Positions 25,892 through 34,387 of a stretch of 40,784 nt of DNA are shown here, piece after piece. Position 1 is the first letter of the stretch; the number at the start of each line of letters is the position of its first letter. This stretch comes from Azoarcus sp. (GTDB lineage: Bacteria; Pseudomonadota; Gammaproteobacteria; Burkholderiales; Rhodocyclaceae), in contig JALNWS010000008.1 in assembly GCA_023230755.1 (NCBI GenBank), positions 1 through 40,784 on the forward strand, given 5' to 3'. Below the pieces are notes generated by a model. The model ran no database searches. It worked only from the letters and a program-made list of their open reading frames with translations, and was not told the DNA's origin. The position numbers were made by a program, and so were the translations under genes.

Positions 25892-27451
25892 ATGCCGGCT
25901 TCTGATTCGATGCATGCCGTGTTCTCCGACGCCGTGTTTCATGATGCGGTGGAGCAATCTGCGATTGCGATCTCGATTACGGATGCCAATGCGCACATCC
26001 TTTATGTGAACCCGGCCTTTTCGGTGATCACCGGGTATGCGGCACCCGAGGTGGTTGGGCAGCGGCAATCGCTCTTGTCCTATAAATCAACGCCACGCTC
26101 GGTCTACCAGACCATGTGGCAGGCCCTGAAGGCTGGCCAGTCCTGGACCGGGCGTCTGCTCAACCGCCGCCGAGACGGAACGCCTTATGTGGCCGAACTG
26201 ACGGTGACGCCTTTGCGGTCCTCTGCGAACAGAGGAGAGGAAACCCGTTACCTCGGCATGCACTGGGATGCTACGGAAGAGCATCGTCTGGCGCAGCAAC
26301 TGAGCAATCACAAGCAGCTCATCGAGTCGGTGATTTCGGTGGCGCCAGTGGCGGTTGCTCTGCTCGACGTGGAGGGCAAGGTCGTTCTCGACAACCCGGC
26401 CTACCGCCGTGTGGTCTCCGACATGCGGGTTACCGAGCCGGCTCATTCGGTGATGGATGCACTGCGTCAGAGTCTGGGTGAGGGCTTCAAACATGCATTT
26501 GCCCACCGCCGCGCCTTGCTCAACCACGAACTGCGTTTCGATTCGGGCTCGGGAGAGCCGCGCTGGTACTCGTGCTCGGTCTCCTGGTTCGAGGAGCGCC
26601 ATAGCAGCCCCGATGCGTTCTACGGCGACGGCTGCTCCGACTACATGTTGTTGGTGATGCATGACATCAGCGCTTCGAAACGTCAGCAGGAAGCGCTGCG
26701 TATCGCGGCAATGCGGGCGATGCTGTCCGAGGGCGAATTCAACCAGAGCCTGCGCGAGGCGCTGTCGGGTGCGATCTTTCAGTTGCAGGGACCGGTGAAT
26801 CTGATCTCGGCTGCGGCGAGTCTCCAGCGTCGCCGCGCCGGCAGTGCCGCCGGGGGAGATGCGCTTGCAAGAGCGCTCGACGAAGCGCAGCGCGCGGGCG
26901 AAGAAGCCATCTCCACCTTGCAGGCTGCCATGCCACCGGAACCTGAAGCGCCCTCGGGCCTGGTCAACCTCAATGAGGTTCTGCGAGATGTGCTGATGCT
27001 CGAGACAGAAACCTTTCTGTCAGCAGGGGTAACGGTCGATTGGCTCCCGGCACATGTCCTGCCGTCGGTCCAGGGTAATCCCACTGCTTTGCGGACCCTG
27101 TTCAGGCAACTGGTGACAAATGCGGTGGAAGCCATGAATGTGCGCGGCTGGACCGAGCGCAACCTGAGCCTGAGCACCGAGGTGCGTGGCAAGTATGTGC
27201 GCGCGGCGCTGACCGATACCGGCCCGGGAATACCGGAGGCGTTGCGCCTGAAAGTGTTCGAGCCCTTCTTTTCGACCAAGAAGGGGCGCGCAGCCGGGCG
27301 TGGGGTCGGACTGTCGCTGGCGCAGGAGATTGTCAGCCGGCATCGCGGGGTGCTTGAGATCGATCCCGTGTATGCGGGAGGCTGCCGCCTGCTGGTGAGC
27401 ATTCCTGCCCTGGGCCAGATCCCGGTGGTCGATGAGGAGGGAGGGCGATGA
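25892..27451 (+). CDS. nifL: Nitrogen fixation regulatory protein NifL
   Basis: A 519-residue flavin redox sensor that binds and inhibits NifA when oxygen or fixed nitrogen is present. The N-terminal PAS domain (about 15-125, with YVNPAFSVITGY and the TRYLGMHWDATEE end) should hold FAD. A second PAS-like region spans about 140-265. A GHKL ATPase-like domain covers 385-505: N box around Asn410, DTGPGIPEA (442-450), FEPFFSTKKG, and GRGVGLSLAQEIV (469-481). The position where a kinase phosphoacceptor His would lie (AIFQLQGPVNLI, 294-305) has none, as expected for a protein that acts by direct binding rather than phosphorylation. Its stop overlaps the nifA start (ATGA), which keeps the two proteins in balance. 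Confidence 0.95.
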   Translation: MPASDSMHAVFSDAVFHDAVEQSAIAISITDANAHILYVNPAFSVITGYAAPEVVGQRQSLLSYKSTPRSVYQTMWQALKAGQSWTGRLLNRRRDGTPYVAELTVTPLRSSANRGEETRYLGMHWDATEEHRLAQQLSNHKQLIESVISVAPVAVALLDVEGKVVLDNPAYRRVVSDMRVTEPAHSVMDALRQSLGEGFKHAFAHRRALLNHELRFDSGSGEPRWYSCSVSWFEERHSSPDAFYGDGCSDYMLLVMHDISASKRQQEALRIAAMRAMLSEGEFNQSLREALSGAIFQLQGPVNLISAAASLQRRRAGSAAGGDALARALDEAQRAGEEAISTLQAAMPPEPEAPSGLVNLNEVLRDVLMLETETFLSAGVTVDWLPAHVLPSVQGNPTALRTLFRQLVTNAVEAMNVRGWTERNLSLSTEVRGKYVRAALTDTGPGIPEALRLKVFEPFFSTKKGRAAGRGVGLSLAQEIVSRHRGVLEIDPVYAGGCRLLVSIPALGQIPVVDEEGGR

Positions 27452-28992
27452 CGGCGAGCGACCCGCTGGACGCGACGCGCGCCGCCTGGCTCGAATCGTC
27501 GCTTGAGGCCTTGTATCGCGTCAGCCGGGTGCTGTCGCGCTCACTTGAGTTACGTGAAACCCTCGCAGAATTGTTGCGCGTGCTCGATGAGGAGTGTGGC
27601 TTCAATCGGGCACTGGTGACCCTGAGTGAGCCTGATGGGGAGTCGATGGCCATCTCTGCCCTACATGGCGTGGATAGTACGATCGATCCGGATATCCGCT
27701 GGCGTGCAGGTGAGGGTGTGATAGGCAGCGTGCAGCAGCGCTCAAGGCCCCTCGTTCTTTTGCGCCTCGCCGAAAGTCCGGACTACATCCGCCAGCGCGG
27801 GGTGTTCGACGCCGACGCACCCTTTATCGGCGTACCGATCCGGGCCGCACATGAAACCGTCGGCGTACTTGCCTTGCAGCCTCCGCTGGCTGTGCGGGAG
27901 CGCCTCGACGACGATGCGCATTTTGCGGAAATGGTGGCGAACCTGATTGGCCAGACGGTGAGGCTTTCACGTCAGGTACGCCAGGAACGCCGCGATATTT
28001 CGGAGGAGCGTGACAGTTTGCGGCGTACCGTGCGAAGCCATTTCGGCTTCGACAGCATCATCGGGCATACCGCCATAATGCGGAAGGTGTTCGACCAGGT
28101 GCGGCAGGTGGCGAAATGGAACACCACCGTCCTTGTGCGCGGGGAGACCGGTACCGGCAAGGAACTCATTGCTCAGGCCATCCACTACAACTCACCGCGC
28201 GCGGCGGGACCTTTCGTCAAGCTCAACTGCGCGGCGTTGCCGGAGAATCTGCTGGAGTCGGAGCTGTTCGGCCACGAAAAGGGTGCGTTCACTGGCGCGC
28301 TCACGCAGCGCAAGGGGCGCTTCGAAACCGCCGATGCCGGCACGCTGTTTCTGGACGAAATCGGCGAAATCTCGGCATCCTTCCAGGCCAAGCTGTTGCG
28401 TGTGCTGCAGGAAGGCGAGCTGGAGCGCGTCGGTGGTGTGCGCACCCTGAGGGTGGATGTGCGGGTGATTGCGGCCACCAACCGTGACCTTGAGCTGGAA
28501 GTTGAAGCCGGAAAATTCCGTGAGGATCTGTTCTATCGCCTCAACGTCATGCCGATCATGTTGCCGCCGCTGCGGGAGCGCGTAGAGGACATTCCCGAGA
28601 TTGCTTCGTTTCTGGTCGGCAAGGTGGCGAAGATGCAGGGGCGCCCGCTTTCGATCACCGACAGCGCCCTGCGCATCCTTCTCCATCATGCGTGGCCGGG
28701 CAATGTGCGCGAGCTCGAGAACTGCATTGAGCGCGCAGCGGTGATGAGCGAGGATGGCGTCATCGATCGCGATCTGGTGCTGATCTCCGGCGTGGAGGAG
28801 CGGGTGTCGCCGATGCGTGGCGGCGGCTCGGTGGATCTCGACGATCCGGATCTGGATGAGCGCGAGCGGGTGATCGCGGCGCTTGAGCAGGCGGGCTGGG
28901 TGCAGGCCAAGGCCGCCCGCTTGCTGAACATGACACCGCGACAGATCGCCTATCGGATTCAGACACTCAACATCAAGGTGCGCCAGATCTGA
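27448..28992 (+). CDS. nifA: Nif-specific transcriptional activator NifA
   Basis: A 514-residue sigma-54 enhancer-binding protein. Residues about 20-175 form a GAF domain. The AAA+ domain has Walker A GETGTGKE (232-239), the sigma-54-contacting GAFTGA loop (279-284), Walker B FLDEIGE (301-307) and an arginine-finger region FREDLFYRLNV. The C-terminal Fis-type helix-turn-helix (about 475-510: VQAKAARLLNMTPRQIAYRI) should recognise TGT-N10-ACA. The linker between the AAA+ and DNA-binding domains (about 430-470) has no Cys-x4-Cys motif, so this is the NifL-controlled type rather than the self-sensing oxygen-labile type. Its target sites are found upstream of rnfA, nifL, nifB and the SIR2-like gene in this window. 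Confidence 0.97.
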   Translation: MTASDPLDATRAAWLESSLEALYRVSRVLSRSLELRETLAELLRVLDEECGFNRALVTLSEPDGESMAISALHGVDSTIDPDIRWRAGEGVIGSVQQRSRPLVLLRLAESPDYIRQRGVFDADAPFIGVPIRAAHETVGVLALQPPLAVRERLDDDAHFAEMVANLIGQTVRLSRQVRQERRDISEERDSLRRTVRSHFGFDSIIGHTAIMRKVFDQVRQVAKWNTTVLVRGETGTGKELIAQAIHYNSPRAAGPFVKLNCAALPENLLESELFGHEKGAFTGALTQRKGRFETADAGTLFLDEIGEISASFQAKLLRVLQEGELERVGGVRTLRVDVRVIAATNRDLELEVEAGKFREDLFYRLNVMPIMLPPLRERVEDIPEIASFLVGKVAKMQGRPLSITDSALRILLHHAWPGNVRELENCIERAAVMSEDGVIDRDLVLISGVEERVSPMRGGGSVDLDDPDLDERERVIAALEQAGWVQAKAARLLNMTPRQIAYRIQTLNIKVRQI

Positions 28993-29127
28993 GCACGATA
29001 GCTCGCCCGGCCCCGTGCCGGGAGGCTGTCGATGAACAGTGTGTGAATGCGCTCTTAATGCGCTGTTCAGCAGGAGCCTGCCACTATGCATCCATGCCCT
29101 CCGGCCAGATCTGCCGCCGGGTTCAGT

Positions 29128-29144
29128 GGGGGGGGTCCCCCCCC
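29128..29144. repeat. G8-T-C8 homopolymer palindrome
   Basis: Eight G (29128-29135), one T and eight C (29137-29144) form an almost loopless palindrome 30 bp before the small ORF at 29175. It lies in an intergenic stretch that otherwise shows no sigma-54 or NifA element. Such tracts are prone to length change during replication and to sequencing or assembly error. Confidence 0.8.
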
Positions 29145-29174
29145 TGTTTGCATACACATCAGGAGTGTCTGAAC

Positions 29175-29312
29175 ATGAAACTCAGAGAAACCGAATTCTT
29201 CCGCGAATTCATTGCGGTTACGACGGGGCTGTTGCTGGCGGTCGGGGCGTTTGCCTTCGTTTCGATCCCGGTCAGCATTGCGATTGCAGGAAGCGTGGCA
29301 CACCTCACATGA
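29175..29312 (+). CDS. Small membrane peptide, unrecognised
   Basis: A 45-residue ORF reading MKLRETEFFREFIAVTTGLL and ending with a segment IPVSIAIAGSVAHLT. It has a charged N-terminal ~12 residues followed by about 30 hydrophobic residues, enough for one or a hairpin of membrane helices. A good AGGAGTG ribosome site (29161-29167) lies 7 bp before the ATG, and a perfect hairpin terminator follows 28 bp after its stop, which together argue that it is a real gene. I do not recognise the family. It stands 182 bp downstream of nifA on the same strand and could be read as the last gene of the nifLA transcript or from its own promoter. Confidence 0.65.
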   Translation: MKLRETEFFREFIAVTTGLLLAVGAFAFVSIPVSIAIAGSVAHLT

Positions 29313-29340
29313 GGGTGTGGTTCAAGGGGCGTTGCCCACA

Positions 29341-29374
29341 CGAAGCGGAGACGGGCGCACCCGTCTCCGCTTCG
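29341..29374. terminator. Long perfect hairpin between small ORF and cytochrome c peroxidase
   Basis: A perfect 15-bp stem, cgaagcggagacggg (29341-29355) and cccgtctccgcttcg (29360-29374), has a CGCA loop. It lies 9 bp beyond the ccp stop codon and 28 bp past the small ORF, both convergent. No long T run is present, so it may act together with Rho or mainly as a stabilising hairpin. Confidence 0.75.
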
Positions 29375-29382
29375 CGCAGTCC

Positions 29383-30459
29383 TTAATTCGCCGCTTTCGC
29401 GGTCTTGAGATGGGGGTCGACGGGGGGAACGATGGAGCGACCGTTGGTCAGTGGAAGACGGGGCATGGTCTGCTCGGGGAATTCCCCGCTCAGGCTGGTG
29501 AGGAAGGCAACGACATCCGCAAGCTGCGCGGCTTCGATATCCCGGTTGAGCTGGGTCTTCGCCATGACGCGCACCGCCTCTTCCAGCGTCGGCACCTTGC
29601 CGTTATGCATGTAAGGCGCGGTCAACGCGATGTTGCGCAAGGTTGGCACCCGCCACATGTGCTTGTCACTGTCCTTGCCCGTCGCAGCGTGGCGCCCGGT
29701 GTCCGACAACAGGTCGTATTTCTTGTCGAAAGCGCTACCCGTAAAGGTCGGGAACTTCATGAAGAAGCCCTGTGCCATGGGCATCGGCGGTCCGCTGAAG
29801 TTCGCGCCGGCATGACAGGCCGTGCAGCCCAGTTCGCCAAACGTTTTCATGCCGCGTACCTGTTGCGGGGAGAGGGCTGTCTTGTCGCCTTTCACGTAGC
29901 GGTCGTAGGGCGCGTTGGGTGTCACCAAAGTGCGCTCGTAGGCGGCGATGGCCTTGGCCAAATTGTCCATCGTGATCGGTTCTGACGCTGCCGGGAAGGC
30001 GGCCTTGAACAGCTGCAGATAGGCCGGAATCTGCTCCAGGCGGCCAACGGCCACCGCCGCATCGCTCATGCCCATCTCGATCGGATTGGTGATCGGGCCT
30101 TTTGCCTGCTCTTCCAGCGTTCCTGCCCGGCCGTCCCAGAACTGCACCGACTGGTAGGCTGCGTTCCACACCGTCGGCGCACTGCGTCCGCCACGGGCAT
30201 CGTGCATGCCGATCGAGTTGGGGCGATTGTCGTCACCGCCTGCCATGACGTTGTGGCACGAGTTGCAGGAGAGCGTGCCATGCTCACTGAGTCGAGGATC
30301 AAAGAACAGGGTCTTGCCGAGGTCGATCTTGGCCTGACTTTGCGGATTGTCAGCAGGAATCGGAGGGTGTTCGGGGAGGGCTTCCCATTGTTGCGCGTGT
30401 GCCGTCAGAGTAAGGGCGCAAAGGCCCGGGAGTGTCAGGTATCGTATGAGTTGTTTCAT
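29383..30459 (-). CDS. Di-haem cytochrome c peroxidase
   Basis: A 358-residue periplasmic enzyme that reduces hydrogen peroxide with electrons from small c-type cytochromes or cupredoxins. An N-terminal signal peptide (residues 1-22, cut after AHA) precedes the mature protein. Two c-type haem sites are present: CNSCH (65-69) and CTACH (212-216). Family marks include KIDLGKTLFFDPRLSEHGTL, AYQSVQFWDGRAGTLEEQA, NPIEMGMS and VPTLRNIALTAPYMHNG. Length is typical of the CcpA/MauG superfamily; MauG would be similar, but no amine dehydrogenase genes are near. A GGAGATC ribosome site precedes the ATG at 30459. No nif-type promoter was found upstream. It could protect microaerobic, nitrogen-fixing cells against peroxide, though the link is positional only. 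Confidence 0.95.
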   Translation of the reverse strand: MKQLIRYLTLPGLCALTLTAHAQQWEALPEHPPIPADNPQSQAKIDLGKTLFFDPRLSEHGTLSCNSCHNVMAGGDDNRPNSIGMHDARGGRSAPTVWNAAYQSVQFWDGRAGTLEEQAKGPITNPIEMGMSDAAVAVGRLEQIPAYLQLFKAAFPAASEPITMDNLAKAIAAYERTLVTPNAPYDRYVKGDKTALSPQQVRGMKTFGELGCTACHAGANFSGPPMPMAQGFFMKFPTFTGSAFDKKYDLLSDTGRHAATGKDSDKHMWRVPTLRNIALTAPYMHNGKVPTLEEAVRVMAKTQLNRDIEAAQLADVVAFLTSLSGEFPEQTMPRLPLTNGRSIVPPVDPHLKTAKAAN

Positions 30460-30759
30460 GCTTTGATCTCCGGTTCAGCAATGAATTCTGGAGGGCGGGT
30501 GTTGCGAAATGACATGGTTTCCCCCCCCCGGGGCTTGAAAATTGCATATGCGAAGTGAACACAAGGTGAACGGGATTTATTGTTTTCGGATGTAATCACA
30601 TCGGGTTTGCGCTTGCGGGCGGGGCCAGTCCGCAAGCGGCTGAAGCGGGTGTGAGTGCCGACTTTCGTCGCTGAAACAAATACCTGCCGGGCTGGTCACA
30701 AAAGTTTCAAGCTGCCTCGCTAGGCTGACGCTCCCGACCTCCGACGATAAAGGTGCGTG
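30460..30759. other. Intergenic region between cytochrome c peroxidase and 5'-nucleotidase genes
   Basis: This 300-bp divergent region must carry both promoters. It holds a run of nine C at 30521-30529, two copies of GTGAAC 11 bp apart at about 30556-30572, and a 9-bp inverted repeat cgcttgcgg (30610-30618) with ccgcaagcg (30630-30638) and an 11-nt loop. An 11-bp spaced direct repeat is the layout of Pho-type boxes, but the sequence does not match that consensus well. No sigma-54 or NifA element was seen. Confidence 0.5.
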
Positions 30760-32622
30760 ATGTCTGCTGCCTCCGTTTCTATTGCCAGGGCCCCCGTTGC
30801 GCTGGCGCTTCTTGTGTCGAGCATGGTCTTGACCGGCTGTATCAGCAGTGGTGGCGGCGGGGCTGGTGAGCCGCTCGATCTGACCATTCTGCATGTCAAC
30901 GATCATCACTCGCATCTCGATGCAGAGAGCACAACGCTCACCTTGAACAATGCCGCGGGCGCCGCGACGCGCGTGGGGCTCCCGCTCGGCGGCTTTGCGC
31001 GGGTCGCGGCGGTCATCGCGGAATTGTCGACGGCCTCGTCCAACGTGATCAAACTCCACGCCGGCGACGCGATGACGGGCGATCTCTATTTCACTCAGAG
31101 TGAAGGCGAGGCTGACGCGGTGATGATGAACACGGTGTGTTTCGACGCATTCGCGATCGGTAATCACGAGTTCGACAATCGCGACGCCGGATTGGTGAAA
31201 TTCATCGACTTCCTTCATGCCGCCCCTGGTCCTTGCAGAACGCCTGTGTTGTCGGCCAATGTGAATGCCGCAGCAGGTTCCGCGCTTTCAGGGCGCATCG
31301 AGCCCTATACGATTGTTGAGCGCAGCGGGCAGAAAATCGGTGTGGTTGGACTGACGGTCGCGGGCAAGACGCGCAATGCATCGCGCCCCGACGCAAGCAC
31401 GGTGTTTGCCGAAGAGTTGCCGAGCGCACAGGGCGCCATTGACAGTCTTGGGCGCGAGGGCGTTAACAAGATTGTTCTGCTCTCGCACCAGGGGTATGCC
31501 GTGGATGTGGCCATGGCATCGCAACTGTCTGGCGTGGATGTCATTGTCGGCGGTGATTCGCATACCTTGCTGGGTCCCGACAGTCTGAAGGCGTATGGAC
31601 TGTCTCCGGGCGGCAACTACCCGACTGAAGCGCGGGATAGCGACGGAAGACGGGTGTGCGTGGCCCAGGCCTGGCAATACAGTTATGCGGTTGGCGAGCT
31701 GAAGGTCAGCTTCGACCGTGACGGCGTGGTCTCCAGTTGTGGCGGTCGGCCACATATTCTTGTCGGCGACGCTTTCAGCGAGGGCGGTGCGGCACCGAGC
31801 GCCGCGGATGTGGCCGCCTACCGCACACAGCTTGATGAATCGGGTGCCTTCAGTGTGATCGCCCCCTTGCCGGCCGCGGTGACGGCACTTGAGCCTTACA
31901 AGCTGGTGAAGGACGCCCTGGGGCTTGAGGTGGCAGGATCCAGTGCCGACGACCTGTGTCTGCGCCGGGTGCCCGGCAGCAAGCGGGACTCCTCGCGCTC
32001 GCGGCTGGGGGATGCATGTAATCTCGACCCGCATGTCACTGCGCATGGCGGTGACATCCAGCAACGCGTTGCCGAGGCTTTCCTGCACCAGGGGCAGCGT
32101 TTCGGCGGCGCGGACATTGCATTGCAGAACGCAGGGGGTGTGCGGGTGGATATTGCGGCGGGCGCGGTGACGGTCGGCAAGGTCTATGAATTGCTGCCAT
32201 TCAAGAACCTGCTGGTACGCCTCACATTGAGTGGCGACGAAGTGGTGTCGACGCTTGAGGACGCGGTCGAGTCCGTCATCAACGGAACCGGGACCGGCGC
32301 ATACCCGTACACAGCGGGGCTGCGCTTTAACGTCGACATGAATCAGACCAGGGGCTCGCGCATCTCTGCGATGGAGTGGCGGGATGCCAGCGGCTCCTGG
32401 GTTGCGTTCGACCGCGCCAGAAACTACCGACTGATCACGAACAATTTCACGGCGGAGGGGGGCGACAGCTATGACACGCTGAAGAGGGTCGACGCTGCAC
32501 GTCGTGAGGACACGTTCCTCGACTATGCAGATGCCTTCCTGCAGTACGTCAAGGACAACTCGCCCCTGAGCCGACCCGACACGACGGCATTCAGTACCAA
32601 ACTGTATATCGAGACGCCCTGA
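30760..32622 (+). CDS. 5'-nucleotidase / UshA-like metallophosphoesterase lipoprotein
   Basis: A 620-residue exported protein. Residues 1 to about 28 form a lipoprotein signal (LLVSSMVLTGCISSGG, lipobox LTGC). The metallophosphoesterase domain starts with LTILHVNDHHSHLDAES; the usual DxH metal pair appears as DHH/SH, and GNHEFDNRDAGLV is the GNHE motif. The 5'-nucleotidase C-terminal domain shows QNAGGVRVDIAAGAVTVGKV and YRLITNNFTAEGGDSYDTL. Such enzymes release phosphate and nucleosides from extracellular nucleotides or split UDP-sugars. ATG 30760 is preferred over the GTG at 30757 for spacing to AAAGG. It is divergent from ccp and stands between nifLA and nifB; no nif promoter precedes it, so it may simply be an inserted ordinary gene. 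Confidence 0.93.
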   Translation: MSAASVSIARAPVALALLVSSMVLTGCISSGGGGAGEPLDLTILHVNDHHSHLDAESTTLTLNNAAGAATRVGLPLGGFARVAAVIAELSTASSNVIKLHAGDAMTGDLYFTQSEGEADAVMMNTVCFDAFAIGNHEFDNRDAGLVKFIDFLHAAPGPCRTPVLSANVNAAAGSALSGRIEPYTIVERSGQKIGVVGLTVAGKTRNASRPDASTVFAEELPSAQGAIDSLGREGVNKIVLLSHQGYAVDVAMASQLSGVDVIVGGDSHTLLGPDSLKAYGLSPGGNYPTEARDSDGRRVCVAQAWQYSYAVGELKVSFDRDGVVSSCGGRPHILVGDAFSEGGAAPSAADVAAYRTQLDESGAFSVIAPLPAAVTALEPYKLVKDALGLEVAGSSADDLCLRRVPGSKRDSSRSRLGDACNLDPHVTAHGGDIQQRVAEAFLHQGQRFGGADIALQNAGGVRVDIAAGAVTVGKVYELLPFKNLLVRLTLSGDEVVSTLEDAVESVINGTGTGAYPYTAGLRFNVDMNQTRGSRISAMEWRDASGSWVAFDRARNYRLITNNFTAEGGDSYDTLKRVDAARREDTFLDYADAFLQYVKDNSPLSRPDTTAFSTKLYIETP

Positions 32623-32707
32623 GCCAGGGGCGCCCCCGGGGCCCGGGCGGGGGACTGGAAAACGCCCTTGCCCGGCCTGCGGACGCTCGCTGGCATTGTC
32701 GGGAGGG

Positions 32708-32723
32708 TGTCGCGACTCCCACA
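32708..32723. promoter_or_regulatory. NifA upstream activator sequence 1 of the nifB operon
   Basis: TGTCGCGACTCCCACA is an exact TGT-N10-ACA match, centred about 102 bp upstream of the nifB -24/-12 element. It is the distal of two sites placed 24 bp (about two helical turns) apart on the same DNA face. Confidence 0.75.
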
Positions 32724-32731
32724 GCCCGCCC

Positions 32732-32747
32732 TGTTGTACTTCCTACA
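32732..32747. promoter_or_regulatory. NifA upstream activator sequence 2 of the nifB operon
   Basis: TGTTGTACTTCCTACA is an exact TGT-N10-ACA match, centred about 78 bp upstream of the nifB promoter element. It is the proximal site of the pair. Confidence 0.75.
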
Positions 32748-32809
32748 AAATGCAGCCCGCTGCGGGCTCAGGTCTCAACAAAAACAGTGTTCTAGCGATC
32801 TCCCCTTGC

Positions 32810-32825
32810 TGGCACGCGGATTGCT
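32810..32825 (+). promoter_or_regulatory. Sigma-54 promoter of the nifB operon
   Basis: TGGCACGCGGATTGCT matches the consensus TGGCACG-N4-TTGC[AT] at every conserved base. Predicted transcript start is near 32836, 27 nt before the nifB ATG. With the two NifA sites it should drive the operon through to draG. Confidence 0.95.
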
Positions 32826-32862
32826 GAAGAATCCCCGTCAGACATCTACTAGGGGATTGACG

Positions 32863-34374
32863 ATGGAACTCCCGGTCATCAGCAACGCTGCGCCCCCGAG
32901 CGCAGGAGGCGGTTGCAGCGAGAGCGGATGTGGGACCGAGGCGGATGCGCTGTCGCATCTGCCCGACCACATTCGCAGCAAAGTGCAGGACCACCCCTGT
33001 TATTCGGAGGAGGCGCATCACTACTTTGCCCGCATGCACGTCGCGGTCGCGCCCGCCTGCAACATCCAGTGCAACTACTGCAACCGCAAGTACGACTGTT
33101 CCAACGAATCCCGTCCGGGCGTGGTATCCGAACTGATGACGCCGGATCAGGCGGTCAAGAAGACCCTCGCCGTGGCGGCTGCGATTCCGCAGATGACGGT
33201 GCTCGGCATTGCCGGACCCGGAGACCCGCTCGCCAACCCTGAGCGTACCTTCGAGACCTTCCGTCAGCTCTCGGAGCAGGCGCCGGACATCAAGCTCTGT
33301 GTGTCGACCAACGGCCTGTCGCTGCCGGACTGTGTGGACGAACTGGCGAAGCACAACATCGACCACGTCACGATCACGATCAACTGTGTTGATCCCGAGA
33401 TCGGCGCCAAGATCTATCCGTGGATCTTCTGGGAGAACAAGCGCATTCGCGGTGTGGAAGGCGCGAGGATCCTGATCGAGCAGCAGCAGAAAGGGCTGGA
33501 GATGCTCACCAGCCGCGGCATTCTGGTGAAGGTCAATTCGGTGATGATCCCGGGCGTCAACGACCAGCACCTCAAGGAAGTGTCGAAGATCGTCAAGGCC
33601 AAGGGGGCCTTCCTGCACAACGTGATGCCGCTCATTGCCGAGGCCGAGCACGGCACCTACTACGGCATCATGGGCCAGCCCGAGCCGACGCCGCTCGAAC
33701 TCCAGGCGCTGCAGGACGACTGCTCCGGCGACATGTCGATGATGCGCCACTGCCGTCAGTGCCGCGCCGATGCGGTCGGCCTGCTGGGCGAGGATCGTGG
33801 CGACGAGTTCACCCTCGACAAGATCGACGAGATGGAAGTCGATTACGCCACCGCCATGGTCGAACGCGCCAAGGTGCACGAAGCCATCACCACCGAACTC
33901 GAGATGAAGCGTGCGCTCAAGGCCGCGCCCAGGTTCGATCCTGACGCGCCGCTGGAGGACGAGGCTGCGCCTGCAACCCGCAACATCCGCATTGCGATCG
34001 CGACCAAGGGCGGCGGGGTGATCAACGAACACTTCGGGCACGCGCATGAGTTCCTGGTGTACGAGGTGGGTCCTGTCGAACACCGCTTCCTCGGTCATCG
34101 CAAGTGCACTGCGTACTGCATGGGCGACGAGTCCTGTGGCGACGGCGAGACCGTGCTCGGCGGCATCATCAAGTCGCTCGAAGGGGTCGAGGTCCTGCTC
34201 GCGAGCAAGATCGGGTTCGAGCCCTGGGCCGATCTCGAGAAGGCGGGCATCCAGCCCAACGGCGAGCATGCGATGGAGCCGATCGAGGACGCCATCCGTG
34301 CGGTGTATGACGAGATGGCGGCTGCCGGCAAGCTTGATCTGCCCGTGACGGGCGCTTCGGCTCAGGCCGCCTGA
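32863..34374 (+). CDS. nifB: FeMo-cofactor core synthase NifB (radical SAM)
   Basis: A 503-residue radical SAM enzyme that fuses two [4Fe-4S] units and inserts carbide and sulfur to make the 8Fe NifB-co precursor. The SAM cluster motif is CNIQCNYC (66-73) followed by NRKYDC; further conserved parts are GIAGPGDPLANPERTF, VSTNGLSLP, the TINCVDPEIG stretch, and CRQCRADAVGLLGEDR near residues 297-312. The N-terminal CSESGC and HPCYSEEAHHYFARMHVAVA are typical. A C-terminal NafY/NifX-like domain (about 375-485, IAIATKGGGVINEHFGHAHE) is present, so this is the two-domain proteobacterial form. The ATG at 32863 (GAACTCCCG following) is chosen because the sigma-54 promoter lies inside the longer open frame. 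Confidence 0.98.
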   Translation: MELPVISNAAPPSAGGGCSESGCGTEADALSHLPDHIRSKVQDHPCYSEEAHHYFARMHVAVAPACNIQCNYCNRKYDCSNESRPGVVSELMTPDQAVKKTLAVAAAIPQMTVLGIAGPGDPLANPERTFETFRQLSEQAPDIKLCVSTNGLSLPDCVDELAKHNIDHVTITINCVDPEIGAKIYPWIFWENKRIRGVEGARILIEQQQKGLEMLTSRGILVKVNSVMIPGVNDQHLKEVSKIVKAKGAFLHNVMPLIAEAEHGTYYGIMGQPEPTPLELQALQDDCSGDMSMMRHCRQCRADAVGLLGEDRGDEFTLDKIDEMEVDYATAMVERAKVHEAITTELEMKRALKAAPRFDPDAPLEDEAAPATRNIRIAIATKGGGVINEHFGHAHEFLVYEVGPVEHRFLGHRKCTAYCMGDESCGDGETVLGGIIKSLEGVEVLLASKIGFEPWADLEKAGIQPNGEHAMEPIEDAIRAVYDEMAAAGKLDLPVTGASAQAA

Positions 34375-34387
34375 CAGGAGAGATGAC

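Noticed and set aside
29041..29174. NifA or sigma-54 element before the small membrane peptide
   Set aside because: TGT and ACA triplets occur with spacings of 6 or 8 only, and no GG-N10-GC pair with further consensus bases was found.
30556..30572. Pho-box-like direct repeat before the 5'-nucleotidase gene
   Set aside because: The 11-bp periodicity is suggestive, but GTGAAC does not match the PhoB consensus well enough to call a site.
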